64,000 bases of DNA, taken from positions 169,994-233,993 of the forward strand of contig NZ_FOTW01000009.1 of NCBI RefSeq assembly GCF_900114705.1, given 5' to 3'. The DNA comes from Rugamonas rubra. GTDB lineage: Bacteria > Pseudomonadota > Gammaproteobacteria > Burkholderiales > Burkholderiaceae_D. Every line of letters begins with the position of its first letter. The first letter of the stretch is position 1. The notes under the pieces are model-generated. The model ran no database searches. It was not told the DNA's origin and saw only the letters and a list, made by a program, of their open reading frames with translations. A program made the translations under genes and the position numbers. This document shows positions 42,837-53,938 of this stretch, in pieces.

Positions 42837-45497
42837 TTGTCCGCCGACGCCCAATTGAGCACGCTTAACACGCCCCTGCGCCGCCTGTACCGGGCGCTGC
42901 TGCTGCCCGCCTTCGCCCTGGCGCTGCTGGCCTCGATGTGGGCGGCGGTGACCTACCAGATCGGCCAGGAGCGCGACAACGCCCACCTCGAGGCGGTGCT
43001 GCGCGCGCAGTCGCTGGCGCGCACGCTGGCCGAGCACTCCGACCACCTGCTGCGCCAGTGCGACCACGCCACCCAGCTGTTCAAACTGAAGTTCGAACAG
43101 AGCGGCGGCACCCTGCGCCTGGACGAGTTCAGCCGCCGCGACGGCCTGCTCGACTCGCTGCTGCCGTCCAAGCTCGACCCGCCGCTGGCCCTGCTCGGCG
43201 CCGACGGCCGCCTGCTCGACAGCCGCAACGGCAGCTTCGACCCGGCGCTGGGCCGGCAGCCCTTCTTCGCCAGCCACGCCGCCGAGCCGAACGACATCGT
43301 GCTGGTGTCGACCCCGCTGGTCGAGCCGCGCACCAAGCGCTGGCTGGTGCAGCTGTCGCGCCGCCTGAACCACGCCGACGGCAGCTTCGCCGGCGTGTTC
43401 GTCATCATGATCGACCCGACCAACTTCGTCGAGGACTACGACCGCATCAACGTCGACGAACAGGGCGCGGTGCTGCTGATCGGCCGCGACAGCGGCCTGA
43501 GCACCGGCCGCGTCGGCGGCCAGCTGGTGGTCAGCGACAGCATCGACTTCGCCGCCCCCGAGCCGGCCGTGCGGGCCGGCGACGAGCTGCTGCTCAAACA
43601 CCCGTTCGACCGGATCGAGCGCATCTACAGCCACCGCGAGCTGCCGCGCTACGGCCTGATGGCGGTGGTCGGCATCGAGGCGGGCAACGCGCTGGCCCGC
43701 TTCGAGCAGCTGCGCCGCCGCTACCTGGGCGCCCTGCTGGTGGCCTCGGCGCTGGTGCTGCTGTTCGTCGGCCTGCTGATGCAGCAGGCGGCGCGCCTGC
43801 GCCGCACCACCCGGCGCGCCACCGAGGCCCAGCACATGCAGCGCGCGGCGGCCGACGCCAGCCTGGACGCGGTGTTCCTGCTCAAGGCCTGCCGCGAGCA
43901 CGGCCGCCGCGGCGGGCGCATCGTCGACTTCACCTTCGCCGACCTCAACGAGCGCGGCGCCGCGCTGGTCGGCTTGCCGCGCGCCGAGCTGCTCGGCCGG
44001 CGCGTGTGCGAGGTGCTGCCGGCGCTGCGCAGCGAGGGCTACCTCGACAAATACCTGGCCGTGCTGCAAACCGGCCAGCCGCTCGAGGAGGAGTTCCAGC
44101 TCAGCTTCCTGCCCGGCGGGCCGCACTGGTTGCACCACCAGATCGTCGCCATCGACGACGGCGTCGCCGTCACCACGCGCGACATCGCCGCGCGCATGGA
44201 GGCCGAGCTGGCGATGCGCAAGAAGCAGGCCGAGCTGGCCGCCGTCAACGACGCCTCGCCGCTCGGCCTGATCCGCGCCGACGCGGCCGGCCACTGCACC
44301 TACGTCAACCGCACCTTCGAGGCGGTCACCGGCCTGACCCGCGCCCAGGCGCTGGGCGACGCCTGGCTGGCGGCGGTGCACCCGGACGACCGCGCCGCCC
44401 TGCAACAGGCGCTGCGCCGGCTCAGCCGGGACCACCAGCCGTTCCAGGACACGCTGCGGGTGGTGCACCCGGACGGCACGGTGGCCTGGGTCTCGTTCAA
44501 GATCGCCGTCATGCGCATCGACGACAAGGTCTACGGCTACGTCGGCACGGTCGACGACATCACCGTGGTGCGCGACTCGGTGATGGCGCTGCGCGAGAGC
44601 GAGGCGCGGCTGCGCACCATCGCCGACACGCTGCCGGCGATGATCGCCTACCTCGACGAGGACGAGATCTACCGCTTCCACAACCTGGCCTACGAGCGCG
44701 AGTTCTCGCGCAGCGGCCTGCACGTGCTGGGCAAGAGCGTGCTGCAGATGGTCGGCGCCACGCGCTACGCCTTCCTGGCGCCGTTCATCGCCAGCGCGCT
44801 GGCCGGCGAGACGCTGTCGTTCGAGGAGGACGACCACAGCCTGGGCTACGAGCGCTGCTTCGAGGTGGTCTACATCCCGCAGAGGGACGCCGAGGGCGGC
44901 CGCGTGGTCGGCTTCCACGTCATGCGCCAGGACATCACCGTGCAAAAGCGCGAGAAGCAGCGCCTGCTCAAGCTGTCGCAGATCGACGCCCTGACCGGCC
45001 TGACCAACCGCGCCGGCTTCCTGCAAAAGCTCAACGACAGCATGGCCCAGTGCCGCGACAACGCCGCCATGATGGCGGTGATGTACATGGACATCGACCG
45101 CTTCAAGCCGGTCAACGACACCTTCGGCCACAGCGTCGGCGACGCCCTGCTGAAGTCCTTCTCGGCGCGCCTGACCCACACCATGCGCGCCAGCGACACC
45201 ATCGCCCGCCTCGGCGGCGACGAGTTCACCATCATCATGGAGCGCATCAGCCGCGTCGAGGACGCCGCCGCGCTGGCCGGCAAGATCGTCGCGGCGATGC
45301 AGGCGCCGTTCGAGCTCAACGGCATCGTCGTGTCGATCTCGGCCAGCATCGGCCTGACCTTCTACAGCGACGAGGACCTGTCGCCGGCCGAACTGCTCAA
45401 CCGCGCCGACGTGCTGCTGTACGAGGCCAAACAGGCAGGCCGCAACACCTTCCGCAGCGGCCCGGCGCTGGCGCCGGCGCGCTCGGACGCCGCCTGA
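42837..45497 (+). CDS. Membrane-anchored PAS-GGDEF diguanylate cyclase
   Basis: 886 residues: membrane helix at 18-39, a large periplasmic dCACHE-like sensor (about 45-290), a second helix near 297-318, then three PAS-like domains (around 335-455, 465-590 and 600-720) and a C-terminal GGDEF domain. The active site reads GGDEF at 793-797, and an inhibitory I-site RxxD (R784-D787) lies exactly five residues before it, so c-di-GMP synthesis with product feedback is expected. There is no EAL domain. The signal sensed is unknown. It is divergent from the YcaQ-like gene. Confidence 0.93.
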   Translation: MSADAQLSTLNTPLRRLYRALLLPAFALALLASMWAAVTYQIGQERDNAHLEAVLRAQSLARTLAEHSDHLLRQCDHATQLFKLKFEQSGGTLRLDEFSRRDGLLDSLLPSKLDPPLALLGADGRLLDSRNGSFDPALGRQPFFASHAAEPNDIVLVSTPLVEPRTKRWLVQLSRRLNHADGSFAGVFVIMIDPTNFVEDYDRINVDEQGAVLLIGRDSGLSTGRVGGQLVVSDSIDFAAPEPAVRAGDELLLKHPFDRIERIYSHRELPRYGLMAVVGIEAGNALARFEQLRRRYLGALLVASALVLLFVGLLMQQAARLRRTTRRATEAQHMQRAAADASLDAVFLLKACREHGRRGGRIVDFTFADLNERGAALVGLPRAELLGRRVCEVLPALRSEGYLDKYLAVLQTGQPLEEEFQLSFLPGGPHWLHHQIVAIDDGVAVTTRDIAARMEAELAMRKKQAELAAVNDASPLGLIRADAAGHCTYVNRTFEAVTGLTRAQALGDAWLAAVHPDDRAALQQALRRLSRDHQPFQDTLRVVHPDGTVAWVSFKIAVMRIDDKVYGYVGTVDDITVVRDSVMALRESEARLRTIADTLPAMIAYLDEDEIYRFHNLAYEREFSRSGLHVLGKSVLQMVGATRYAFLAPFIASALAGETLSFEEDDHSLGYERCFEVVYIPQRDAEGGRVVGFHVMRQDITVQKREKQRLLKLSQIDALTGLTNRAGFLQKLNDSMAQCRDNAAMMAVMYMDIDRFKPVNDTFGHSVGDALLKSFSARLTHTMRASDTIARLGGDEFTIIMERISRVEDAAALAGKIVAAMQAPFELNGIVVSISASIGLTFYSDEDLSPAELLNRADVLLYEAKQAGRNTFRSGPALAPARSDAA

Positions 45498-45670
45498 ACG
45501 CGGCCTGAACGCGGCCTGAGCGCGGCCTAAACGGCGGCCCGGGCGCGCCGGCGCCGCCGCCGCGCGCCGCTTGCCGCGCCCCGCTTCGGCCTGCGTCAAT
45601 GCCGGCTTGCTCTGGGCCGGCCCATATTGCGCTATATTGAGCGCTTCCTGGCCGTTTCCACACTCACTCC

Positions 45671-47011
45671 ATGCGTCTGCTGCACACCTCCGACTGGCAT
45701 CTGGGCCAGTCCCTCCACAATTTCGAGCGCGGCTACGAGCACCAGCGCTTCCTCGACTGGCTGCTCGACACGCTGGCCGCCGAACAGGCCGACGCGCTGC
45801 TGATCGCCGGCGACATCTTCGACAACGCCAACCCCTCGTCGGCCTCGCAGAAGCAGTTGTACCGCTTCCTGCGCCAGGCCGGCGAGCGCCTGCCGCGCCT
45901 GAACATCGTCGTCATCGGCGGCAACCACGACTCGCCCGGCCGGCTCGAGGCGCCCGGCCCGCTGCTCGAGGCGCACGGCACGCGGGTGGTCGGCGCCGTG
46001 CCGCGCGACACCGCCGGCGCCATCGACCTGGAACAGCTGGTGCTGCCGCTGACCGGCGCCGACGGCGCCGTGCAGGCCTGGTGCCTGGCCCTGCCCTTCC
46101 TGCGCCCCGGCGACGTGCCGCGCCCGGCGCCGGCCGCCGCCGACGCCGACGCCGCTGTCGACGCGGCCGACGGCGCCGATGCAGCCGATGCAGCCCCCGC
46201 CCCGCCCGGCGATCCCTACCTGGCCGGCATCGCCACGCTGTACCGCCAGGCGCTGGCGCTGGCCGAGGCCAAGCGCCAGCCCGGCCAGGCCATCGTCGCC
46301 ATGGGCCACTGCCACATGGTCGACGGCCAGATGTCGCAGGACTCCGAACGGCGCATCGTCATCGGCGGCACCGAGATGCTGCCGGCCGGGATCTTCGGCC
46401 CGGCCATCGCCTACGCCGCGCTGGGCCACCTGCACCTGGCGCAGACGGTCGGCAAGCAGGGCCACATCCGCTACAGCGGCAGCCCGATCCCGCTGTCGTT
46501 CGCCGAGATCGGCTACCAGCACCAGGTGCTGCGGGTCGACCTGGACGGCGCCGCGCTGGCCGGCGTGAGCGCCATCCCGGTGCCGCGCGCGGTGCAGCTG
46601 CTGCGCGTGCCGGCGCGGCCGGCGCCGCTCGAGCAGGTGCTGGCCGAACTGGCCGCGCTGGAGTTCCCCGCCCCGGCCACGGAGGCTGCCGACGCCGACA
46701 CCCCGTCCCATGCGCCGCCCATCGAAACCCAGCCGCTGCTGGAGGTGCGCGTGCGCCTGGACGCCCCCGAACCCGGCCTGCGCGCCCGCATCGAGGCCGC
46801 GCTCGACGGCAAGCCGGTGCGCCTGGCCAAGATCGAGACCAGCAGCGGCCCGCGCGGCGCCGCGCCGGAGGACGCCACGCTGACGCTGGACCAGCTCGAC
46901 CGCTTGAAACCGGACGACATCTTCCGCCAGCTATACCAGCAAAAATTCAACGCCGAGGCGCCGGCCGAACAGCTCAGCGCCTTCGCCGAGCTGATGCTGC
47001 CCGCCGCCTGA
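45671..47011 (+). CDS. sbcD: Exonuclease SbcCD subunit D
   Basis: Mre11-type nuclease subunit that cuts hairpins and protein-blocked DNA ends with SbcC. The five phosphoesterase motifs are present: HTSDWHLGQSLH, GDIFDNANPSS, GGNHDSPGRL, GHCHMVDGQ and GHLHLAQT. At 446 residues it is longer than E. coli SbcD (400), mostly through an Ala/Asp-rich insertion at about 155-178 that contains short repeats. sbcC follows 28 nt downstream. Confidence 0.96.
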   Translation: MRLLHTSDWHLGQSLHNFERGYEHQRFLDWLLDTLAAEQADALLIAGDIFDNANPSSASQKQLYRFLRQAGERLPRLNIVVIGGNHDSPGRLEAPGPLLEAHGTRVVGAVPRDTAGAIDLEQLVLPLTGADGAVQAWCLALPFLRPGDVPRPAPAAADADAAVDAADGADAADAAPAPPGDPYLAGIATLYRQALALAEAKRQPGQAIVAMGHCHMVDGQMSQDSERRIVIGGTEMLPAGIFGPAIAYAALGHLHLAQTVGKQGHIRYSGSPIPLSFAEIGYQHQVLRVDLDGAALAGVSAIPVPRAVQLLRVPARPAPLEQVLAELAALEFPAPATEAADADTPSHAPPIETQPLLEVRVRLDAPEPGLRARIEAALDGKPVRLAKIETSSGPRGAAPEDATLTLDQLDRLKPDDIFRQLYQQKFNAEAPAEQLSAFAELMLPAA

Positions 47012-47039
47012 ACACCCCAACCGTATTGAAGCAGACAGC

Positions 47040-50000
47040 ATGAAGATTTTGAAAATTGGCGGCAAAAACCTGGCCTCGCTGGCCGGCGAGTTCCAGGTCG
47101 ACTTCGAACAGGAGCCGCTCGCCTCGTCCGGCCTGTTCGCCATCAGCGGCCCCACCGGCGCCGGCAAGAGCACCCTGCTCGACGCCCTCTGCCTGGCGCT
47201 GTACGACGCCACGCCGCGCCTGCTCAAGGCGGTCGGCCGCAGCCTGCTGCCCGACGTCGGCAGCGACACCATCTCCTCGCAGGACACCCGCGCGCTGCTG
47301 CGCCGTGGCGCCGCCGAGGGCTACGCCGAGGTCGACTTCATCGGCAACGACGGCGCCGGCTACCGCGCGCGCTGGAGCGTGCGCCGCTCGCGCACCCGCG
47401 CCGAGGGCGCGCTGCAGCCGACCGCGATGAGCCTGCACCAGCTGCCCGGCCTGCAGCCGATCGGCGCCACCAAGACCGAGGTCAAGGCCGAGATCGAACG
47501 GCGCATCGGCCTGTCCTTCGAGCAGTTCACCCGCGCCGTGCTGTTGGCGCAGAACGAGTTCTCCACCTTCCTCAAGGCCGAGGACAACGAACGCGGCGAA
47601 CTGCTCGAGACCCTGACCGGCAGCACCGTCTACAGCGAAATCTCGATGCGCGCCTTCGAGCGCGCCAAGCAGGAACAGGCCGAGCTGCAAAGGCTGCTGT
47701 CGCGCCTGGCCGACCAGCGCCCGCTGACGGCCGAGGCGCGCGCCGAACTGGAAGCCGACAGCGCCGCCGCCGACCACGCCGTGGCGCAGCTGGACCAAGC
47801 CAAGGCCGCGCTGGAACAAGACCTGCGCTGGCACCAGCAGGCCGCCCGCCTGCAACAAGGCGAGCAACAAGCGCTACTGGACTGGCAGGCGGCCGGCGAA
47901 CAATTGGAGGCCGCCGCGCCGCGCCGCCAGGCGCTGGAACGCATCGACGCCGTCCAAGCGGCGCGCCCGCTGGCCGCCGACATCGCCCGCCTCGACGCCG
48001 ACCACCACGCCACCCGCGCCGCGCTGGCGAGCAACGCAGTCCAGCTCGAACAAGCGAGGCAGGCGCAGCGCCAGGCCGGCGCCGCGTTGGAGCAGGCCGC
48101 CGCGCAACTGCTGCAAGCCGAGCAGGCGCAGCGCGACGCCGCGCCGCTGCTGGACCAGGCCAAGGCGCTCGACGCCCGCATCGAAGCAATGCTGCCCGCC
48201 TACAGCGCGGCGGCCAAGGCCGGCGAACAGGCCGGCCAGGCCGACGCCCGCGCCAAGGCCGCGCTACAGGAAAAACAGGAGCAACACCGGCAGCTGCAAG
48301 CGTCGCAGCAGAACGGCGCCGACTGGCTGGCGCGCCACCACCACTGGCAGGCGCTGGCGCAGTCCTGGCCGCGCTGGGACGTGCTGTTCGTCCAGGCCGG
48401 CCAAGCCGCCTCGCAGGCCGAAAAACTCGGCAAGGCGCTGGCCCGCGTGCAGCACAGCGCCAAGGGCCACCGCGACGACCAGGCCGGCGCCGCCGCCAAG
48501 CTGGCCGGCGCCCAGGAGCGCCTGCACGCGCTCGAGGCGCAGCGCCAGGAAGCCTTGCGCGCGCTGGCCGCCTTCCCCGCCGACCAGCTGCTGGGCCAGC
48601 GCCACGCGCTCGACCAGCGGCGCGAGCTGCTGGCCGGCGCCGAGCGCATCTGGATCGAACTGGACGCCCGCCAACAACGCGGCCGCCAGATCGAAGCCCA
48701 GTCCGCGCAACTGCGCCACAACCGCGAACGGGCCGACGCCGCGCTGGCGCTGGCGCGCCAGGAGCACATCGGCATCATGGCCGCCTTCGGCCAGGCCGAG
48801 CGCTCGCTCAAACTGGCCGAGGCGGCCTGCGCCGAGAACGTCGAAACGCTGCGCGCCGCGCTGGAGGACGACAGTCCCTGCCCCGTCTGCGGCGCGCTCG
48901 AACACCCCTACCGCCACAACGACGGCGCCATGCAGGCCATGCTGGGCGGTTTCCAGGCCGAGGTGGCGCGCTGCCGCCAACTGGCGCAGACCAATATCGA
49001 CCAGCAGGCCGACCAGCGCGCCGGCGCCCAGGCCAGCATCGAACAACTGGGCGTGCTGACGGCCGAACTACGCACGCTGCTGGAAGCCATCGAGCGCCTG
49101 AACCAGTCCTGGCATGGCCACCCGCTGCTGGCCGACGCCGCCACGGCGCTGCCCGCCGAAGCCGAACGCGCCGCCTGGTTCCACAGCGAGCTGGCCGCCG
49201 CCAGCGCCGGCCTGCAGCAGTTGGAGCAGCAGGAGCGCGCCATGCGGCAGGCCGCCGCGCAGCGCGACCAGACGCAGGCGGCCTGCGAACGGGCCACCGC
49301 CGAACACGCCCAACTGCTCGAGGTGACGTCGCAGGCCCGCACCGCGCTGGCCCAGATCGACGCCGAGCACAAGGCGCTCGACGAGCAGCGCATCGAAGTG
49401 GCGCTGCAACTGGGCGCCCTGCTCGACGACCTCGACGCCGCCTTCAGCGGCAACGACCTACCCAGCGAAGGCTGGAAGGACGACTGGAAAGCCGGCCCGG
49501 CGCGCTTCCACGAGGCGCGCCAGGCCGAGAGCCGGCAGTGGCTGGCCCAGCGCGGCGCCGCCGACGAACGCGCCGCCGCGCTGGCCACCATCGACGTGGA
49601 ACTGAAGGCGCTGACCGACGCGCTGGCCACCGCCGGCGCCGCCGCCAGCGTGGCCCGCAGCGCCTTCCAGGCGGCCGAGCGCGACATCAAGACGGCGCAG
49701 GACCAGCGCATGGCGCTGTGGGACGGCCGCGAGATCCGCGACATCGAGGCGGCGCTGCGCGGCGCCATCGACGCCGCCAAGGCGCGGCTGGAGGCCCAGC
49801 ACGGCGCCAGCCAACAAGCCGCCCACGCCATCACCCGCCTCGACGAGGCCGGCGCGCAAGCCACCCAGCGCCTCGCCGCGCTGGCCAGGCAGGCCGGCCT
49901 GGCCGCCGCCCTGCTCGACGACTGGCTGGCCGCCTTCCAGCAGCGCCAGCAGGACGACACGCCACTCGACCTGGCCGGCCTGCACGCCCTGTTGGCCTGC

Positions 50001-50810
50001 CCCGAGGAGGCCCTGGCCACCGAGCGCCAGGCGCTGCGCGCGCTCGACAGCGCGCTGGCCAACGCCGCCGCCGTGCTGCGCGAACGGCAGGACCAGCGCG
50101 CGCAACACCAGCGCGGCGCGCCGGCCGACAGCACGCAATCGGCCGACACGCTGGCCGAGGCCATGACGGCGCTGGCCGCCGAGCGCAAGGAGCGGCACGA
50201 CGCCGCCACCGCGCTGCAACTGGGCCTGGCCCAGGACAACACGCGGCGCCAGCAGGCGCAGGCGATGCTCGGCGCGATCGAACAACAGGAGGCGGTCGAA
50301 CGGCGCTGGGCCCGCATGAACGAGCTGATCGGCTCGGCCGACGGCAAGAAGTTCCGCAACTACGCCCAGCAGTTCACCCTCGACGTCCTGCTCGGCTACG
50401 CCAACGCCCACCTGCGCCAGCTGGCGCGGCGCTACCAGCTCGAACGCATCGCCAACCCGGCCAACCCCTCGCTCGGCCTGCTGGTGCGCGACCTCGACAT
50501 GGGCGGCGAGATGCGCTCGGTGCACTCGCTGTCCGGCGGCGAATCGTTCCTGGTGTCGCTGGCGCTGGCGCTGGGCCTGGCCTCGCTGTCGTCGAACCGG
50601 GTGCGGGTCGAATCGCTGTTCATCGACGAGGGCTTCGGCAGCCTCGACGCCGAAACCCTGCGCGTCGCCATGGACGCCCTCGACGGCCTGCAATCGATGG
50701 GCCGCAAGGTCGGCGTGATCTCGCACGTGCAGGAAATGACCGAGCGGATCGCCACCAAGATCATGGTGCAGCCCTCGGCCGGCGGCAAGAGCGTGGTCAC
50801 CGTGCAGTAG
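47040..50810 (+). CDS. sbcC: Exonuclease SbcCD subunit C
   Basis: Rad50-type ATPase of 1256 residues. Walker A GPTGAGKST is at 37-45, long coiled coils occupy most of 190-1100, the zinc-hook CPVC is at 614-617 in the middle, and the C-terminal ABC signature SLSGGESF and Walker B SLFIDEGFG complete the head. It is somewhat longer than E. coli SbcC (1048), with the extra length in the coiled coils. It forms an operon with sbcD. Confidence 0.96.
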   Translation: MKILKIGGKNLASLAGEFQVDFEQEPLASSGLFAISGPTGAGKSTLLDALCLALYDATPRLLKAVGRSLLPDVGSDTISSQDTRALLRRGAAEGYAEVDFIGNDGAGYRARWSVRRSRTRAEGALQPTAMSLHQLPGLQPIGATKTEVKAEIERRIGLSFEQFTRAVLLAQNEFSTFLKAEDNERGELLETLTGSTVYSEISMRAFERAKQEQAELQRLLSRLADQRPLTAEARAELEADSAAADHAVAQLDQAKAALEQDLRWHQQAARLQQGEQQALLDWQAAGEQLEAAAPRRQALERIDAVQAARPLAADIARLDADHHATRAALASNAVQLEQARQAQRQAGAALEQAAAQLLQAEQAQRDAAPLLDQAKALDARIEAMLPAYSAAAKAGEQAGQADARAKAALQEKQEQHRQLQASQQNGADWLARHHHWQALAQSWPRWDVLFVQAGQAASQAEKLGKALARVQHSAKGHRDDQAGAAAKLAGAQERLHALEAQRQEALRALAAFPADQLLGQRHALDQRRELLAGAERIWIELDARQQRGRQIEAQSAQLRHNRERADAALALARQEHIGIMAAFGQAERSLKLAEAACAENVETLRAALEDDSPCPVCGALEHPYRHNDGAMQAMLGGFQAEVARCRQLAQTNIDQQADQRAGAQASIEQLGVLTAELRTLLEAIERLNQSWHGHPLLADAATALPAEAERAAWFHSELAAASAGLQQLEQQERAMRQAAAQRDQTQAACERATAEHAQLLEVTSQARTALAQIDAEHKALDEQRIEVALQLGALLDDLDAAFSGNDLPSEGWKDDWKAGPARFHEARQAESRQWLAQRGAADERAAALATIDVELKALTDALATAGAAASVARSAFQAAERDIKTAQDQRMALWDGREIRDIEAALRGAIDAAKARLEAQHGASQQAAHAITRLDEAGAQATQRLAALARQAGLAAALLDDWLAAFQQRQQDDTPLDLAGLHALLACPEEALATERQALRALDSALANAAAVLRERQDQRAQHQRGAPADSTQSADTLAEAMTALAAERKERHDAATALQLGLAQDNTRRQQAQAMLGAIEQQEAVERRWARMNELIGSADGKKFRNYAQQFTLDVLLGYANAHLRQLARRYQLERIANPANPSLGLLVRDLDMGGEMRSVHSLSGGESFLVSLALALGLASLSSNRVRVESLFIDEGFGSLDAETLRVAMDALDGLQSMGRKVGVISHVQEMTERIATKIMVQPSAGGKSVVTVQ

Positions 50811-50884
50811 GCGCGGCCGCCGCGAAATTGCAAGCAAATGCTACAAATTTGCTATCATCGGGGCAGAGCGAGGCCTAGCCAATC

Positions 50885-51445
50885 ATGAGTATCGCCGCCG
50901 TCACCGCCAACGCCAACGCCGTTCCACCCGCCACAGCGCAGCGGGTCGCCCCCGCGCGCGCCGGCGCCGGCGCGCCCACCGAACTGACGCCGCAGGCCCT
51001 GGTCCTGATCGACAAGCTCAAGGCGCGCGACGCCGAGGTGCGCCAGCACGAGCAGGCCCACCTGGCCGCCGCCGGCGGACTGGCCGTCTCCGGCGCCAGC
51101 TACACCTACCAGCGCGGCCCCAACGGCATCGACTACGCCGTCGGCGGCGAGGTCCACATCGACACCTCGCCCGGCCGCACGCCGCAGGAGACCATCAGCC
51201 GCGCCCACACCATCCAGGCCGCCGCGCTGGCGCCGGCCGAGCCGTCCGGCGCCGACCGCGCCGTCGCGGCCCAGGCCCAGCAGCTGGAACAACAGGCCCG
51301 CGCCGAGCTGGCCACCGCACAAACCCAGCAGGCCGACGGCGCGACAAGCAATGCCACCGCGTCCGCCGACCCGCGCCGCCAAGCGCTGCAACGCGCCTAC
51401 GACCTCGCGCCGCTGGCGGCGCCGACACTCAACGTCTTCGCCTGA
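50885..51445 (+). CDS. Putative metalloprotease of the SprA/CJM1_0395 type
   Basis: 186 residues. The core (residues 40-120) contains H55-E-Q-A-H59, an HExxH zinc-protease motif, within KARDAEVRQHEQAHLAAAGG, followed by GPNGIDYAVGGEVHIDTSPGRTPQETI. This matches the family represented by Campylobacter CJM1_0395/SprA. There is no signal peptide, and the N- and C-terminal thirds are Ala-rich. Substrates are unknown. The ATG at 50885 has only a distant GAGG site. It converges with the aldo/keto reductase gene. Confidence 0.8.
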   Translation: MSIAAVTANANAVPPATAQRVAPARAGAGAPTELTPQALVLIDKLKARDAEVRQHEQAHLAAAGGLAVSGASYTYQRGPNGIDYAVGGEVHIDTSPGRTPQETISRAHTIQAAALAPAEPSGADRAVAAQAQQLEQQARAELATAQTQQADGATSNATASADPRRQALQRAYDLAPLAAPTLNVFA

Positions 51446-51453
51446 GCCTGGCC

Positions 51454-52452
<999 letters not shown>

Positions 52453-52512
52453 CACAGTAAACTCCTTTTGTATTGAATGGAGCGGCCAGTATGCGCGGCC
52501 TTGTTTGATTAG

Positions 52513-52526
52513 ATAAGATGGCTTAT
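52513..52526. promoter_or_regulatory. Candidate LysR operator in the AKR/LysR intergenic region
   Basis: ATAAG-ATGG-CTTAT dyad in the 108-nt divergent gap, about 35 nt before the LysR ATG. LysR-type regulators usually bind such dyads in their own divergent promoters. Confidence 0.4.
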
Positions 52527-52560
52527 TCTGCACGCACTACTGAGTAAAATTCATCAATCC

Positions 52561-53490
52561 ATGACCGACCTGCACGAACTCGACGCCTTCGCCGCCGTCG
52601 CCCGCCTGCGCAGCTTCCGCCAGGCCGCCGTCGAACGGGGCGTCTCCGCCTCGGCGCTGAGCCACACCGTGCGCGCGCTGGAGGAGCGGCTCGGCGTGCG
52701 CCTGCTCAACCGCACCACCCGCAGCGTGACGCCGACCGAGGCCGGCGCCCGCCTGCTGGCCCGCCTGCTGCCCGCCATCGGCGAGATCGCCGACGCCCTG
52801 GCCGAGCTGGACGGCCTGCAGGACGTGCCGGCCGGCGCCCTGCGCCTCAACCTGCCGCGCCCCGCCGCCCGCCTGCTGCTGGCCCCCATGCTGGGCCGCT
52901 TCGCCGCCGCCTACCCGCGCGTGCAGCTGGAGATCGTCACCGACGACGGCCTGCTCGACATCGTCGGCGCCGGCTTCGACGCCGGCGTGCGCTTCGGCGA
53001 ACGCCTGGCCGCCGACATGATCGCCGTCCCCTTCGGCCCGCCGCAACGCTTCGTCGTCGTCGCCGCCCCCGCCTATGTGGCGGCGCACGGCGCGCCGGCC
53101 ACGCCGCGCCAGCTGGAGCGGCACAACTGCATCGGCCGGCGCTTCCCCAGCGGCAGCCGCTACGCCTGGGAGTTCGCGCAGGACGGCCGCAGCTTCTCGG
53201 TCGCCGTCAACGGCCCGCTGCTGTTCGACGACGACCAGCTGATGCTTAGCGCCGCCCTCGACGGCGCCGGCCTGGCCTACCTGTACCAGGCCGACGCCGC
53301 CGCCCACATCGCCGCCGGCCGGCTGCTGCCGCTGCTGGAGGACTGTGCCGCCGCGCCGTCCCAATACTTCCTCTACTACCCCAGCCGCCGGCAGATGCCG
53401 CCCGCGCTGCGCGCCTTTGTCGACGCCGTGCGCGCCGGCTGGCCGGCCGGCGCCACAGCGGACGCCGACGCCGCGCCGCAACGCAGGTGA
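52561..53490 (+). CDS. LysR-family transcriptional regulator
   Basis: 309 residues. The N-terminal winged HTH (DLHELDAFAAVARLRSFRQAAVERGVSASALSHTVRALEERLGVRLLNRTTRSVTPTEAG) is canonical. The effector-binding half follows from about residue 90 and includes DGLLDIVGAGFDAGVRFGERL, typical of regulators paired with oxidoreductases. Its position next to a divergent aldo/keto reductase suggests local control of that gene. Confidence 0.94.
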   Translation: MTDLHELDAFAAVARLRSFRQAAVERGVSASALSHTVRALEERLGVRLLNRTTRSVTPTEAGARLLARLLPAIGEIADALAELDGLQDVPAGALRLNLPRPAARLLLAPMLGRFAAAYPRVQLEIVTDDGLLDIVGAGFDAGVRFGERLAADMIAVPFGPPQRFVVVAAPAYVAAHGAPATPRQLERHNCIGRRFPSGSRYAWEFAQDGRSFSVAVNGPLLFDDDQLMLSAALDGAGLAYLYQADAAAHIAAGRLLPLLEDCAAAPSQYFLYYPSRRQMPPALRAFVDAVRAGWPAGATADADAAPQRR

Positions 53491-53524
53491 TAAAATCGCC
53501 CCTTTGCCCGAAAACCCAAACACC

Positions 53525-53737
53525 ATGTTAAAAGCACCACGCACGCTCACCTTCAAATGCGCCAAGTGCGCCAAATCCGTGCAGGTCTTCCTGCAAAAGG
53601 TGTCGGCCTGCTCGCACATCCAGCCCTACCAGGGCATCTGCAAGTGCGGCGAAGTCAAACGCCACGCCACCGGCCAGAAGGACGCCGTCCAGTCCTACCT
53701 CGAATCGGCCGACGGCAGCTGGTCGCACCACCACTAA
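53525..53737 (+). CDS. Small zinc-ribbon-like protein (70 residues)
   Basis: Begins MLKAPRTLTFKCAKCAKSVQ. Two cysteine pairs, C-x2-C (residues 12-15) and C-x-C (C46, C48), plus a single C36 suggest a zinc-binding knuckle; the end is His-rich (SHHH). It lies 35 nt after the LysR gene on the same strand. I do not recognise a named family. The coding base composition matches its neighbours, so it is likely native. Confidence 0.65.
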   Translation: MLKAPRTLTFKCAKCAKSVQVFLQKVSACSHIQPYQGICKCGEVKRHATGQKDAVQSYLESADGSWSHHH

Positions 53738-53787
53738 CTGCGGCCGCCGCGCAGCGCCACTTTTTGCCCCGCACCCCGATGCGCCCC

Positions 53788-53817
53788 GGGGTCTGACCCC
53801 GCACGGGGTCAGCCCCC
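53788..53817. repeat. GGGTCnGACCC palindromic repeat, copy D
   Basis: GGGGTCTGACCCC, GCAC, then GGGGTCAG with one base lost from the second arm. In inverted orientation its flanks (CGGGGTGCGGGG on one side, GCAAAGGGG on the other) match those of copy C at 22.5 kb. It lies in the 201-nt gap after the zinc-ribbon gene. Confidence 0.85.
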
Positions 53818-53938
53818 TTTGCCCGAGGGGTAAGGCCGGCCACCCGCCAATCCAAAAAGAACCGCTTTTTTACGCCCACCCCTCAAGTAATCCCGCGCCC
53901 TGCCGTTGTATCCACTACAACTCCCCCCGGAAGCCGCC

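Noticed and set aside
42657-45599. Very long open frame antisense to the PAS-GGDEF gene (980 codons)
   Set aside because: Its translation is Gln/Ala/Val/Gly/Arg-rich low complexity with no domain, typical of the reverse frame of high-GC genes. The plus strand encodes a clear GGDEF protein.
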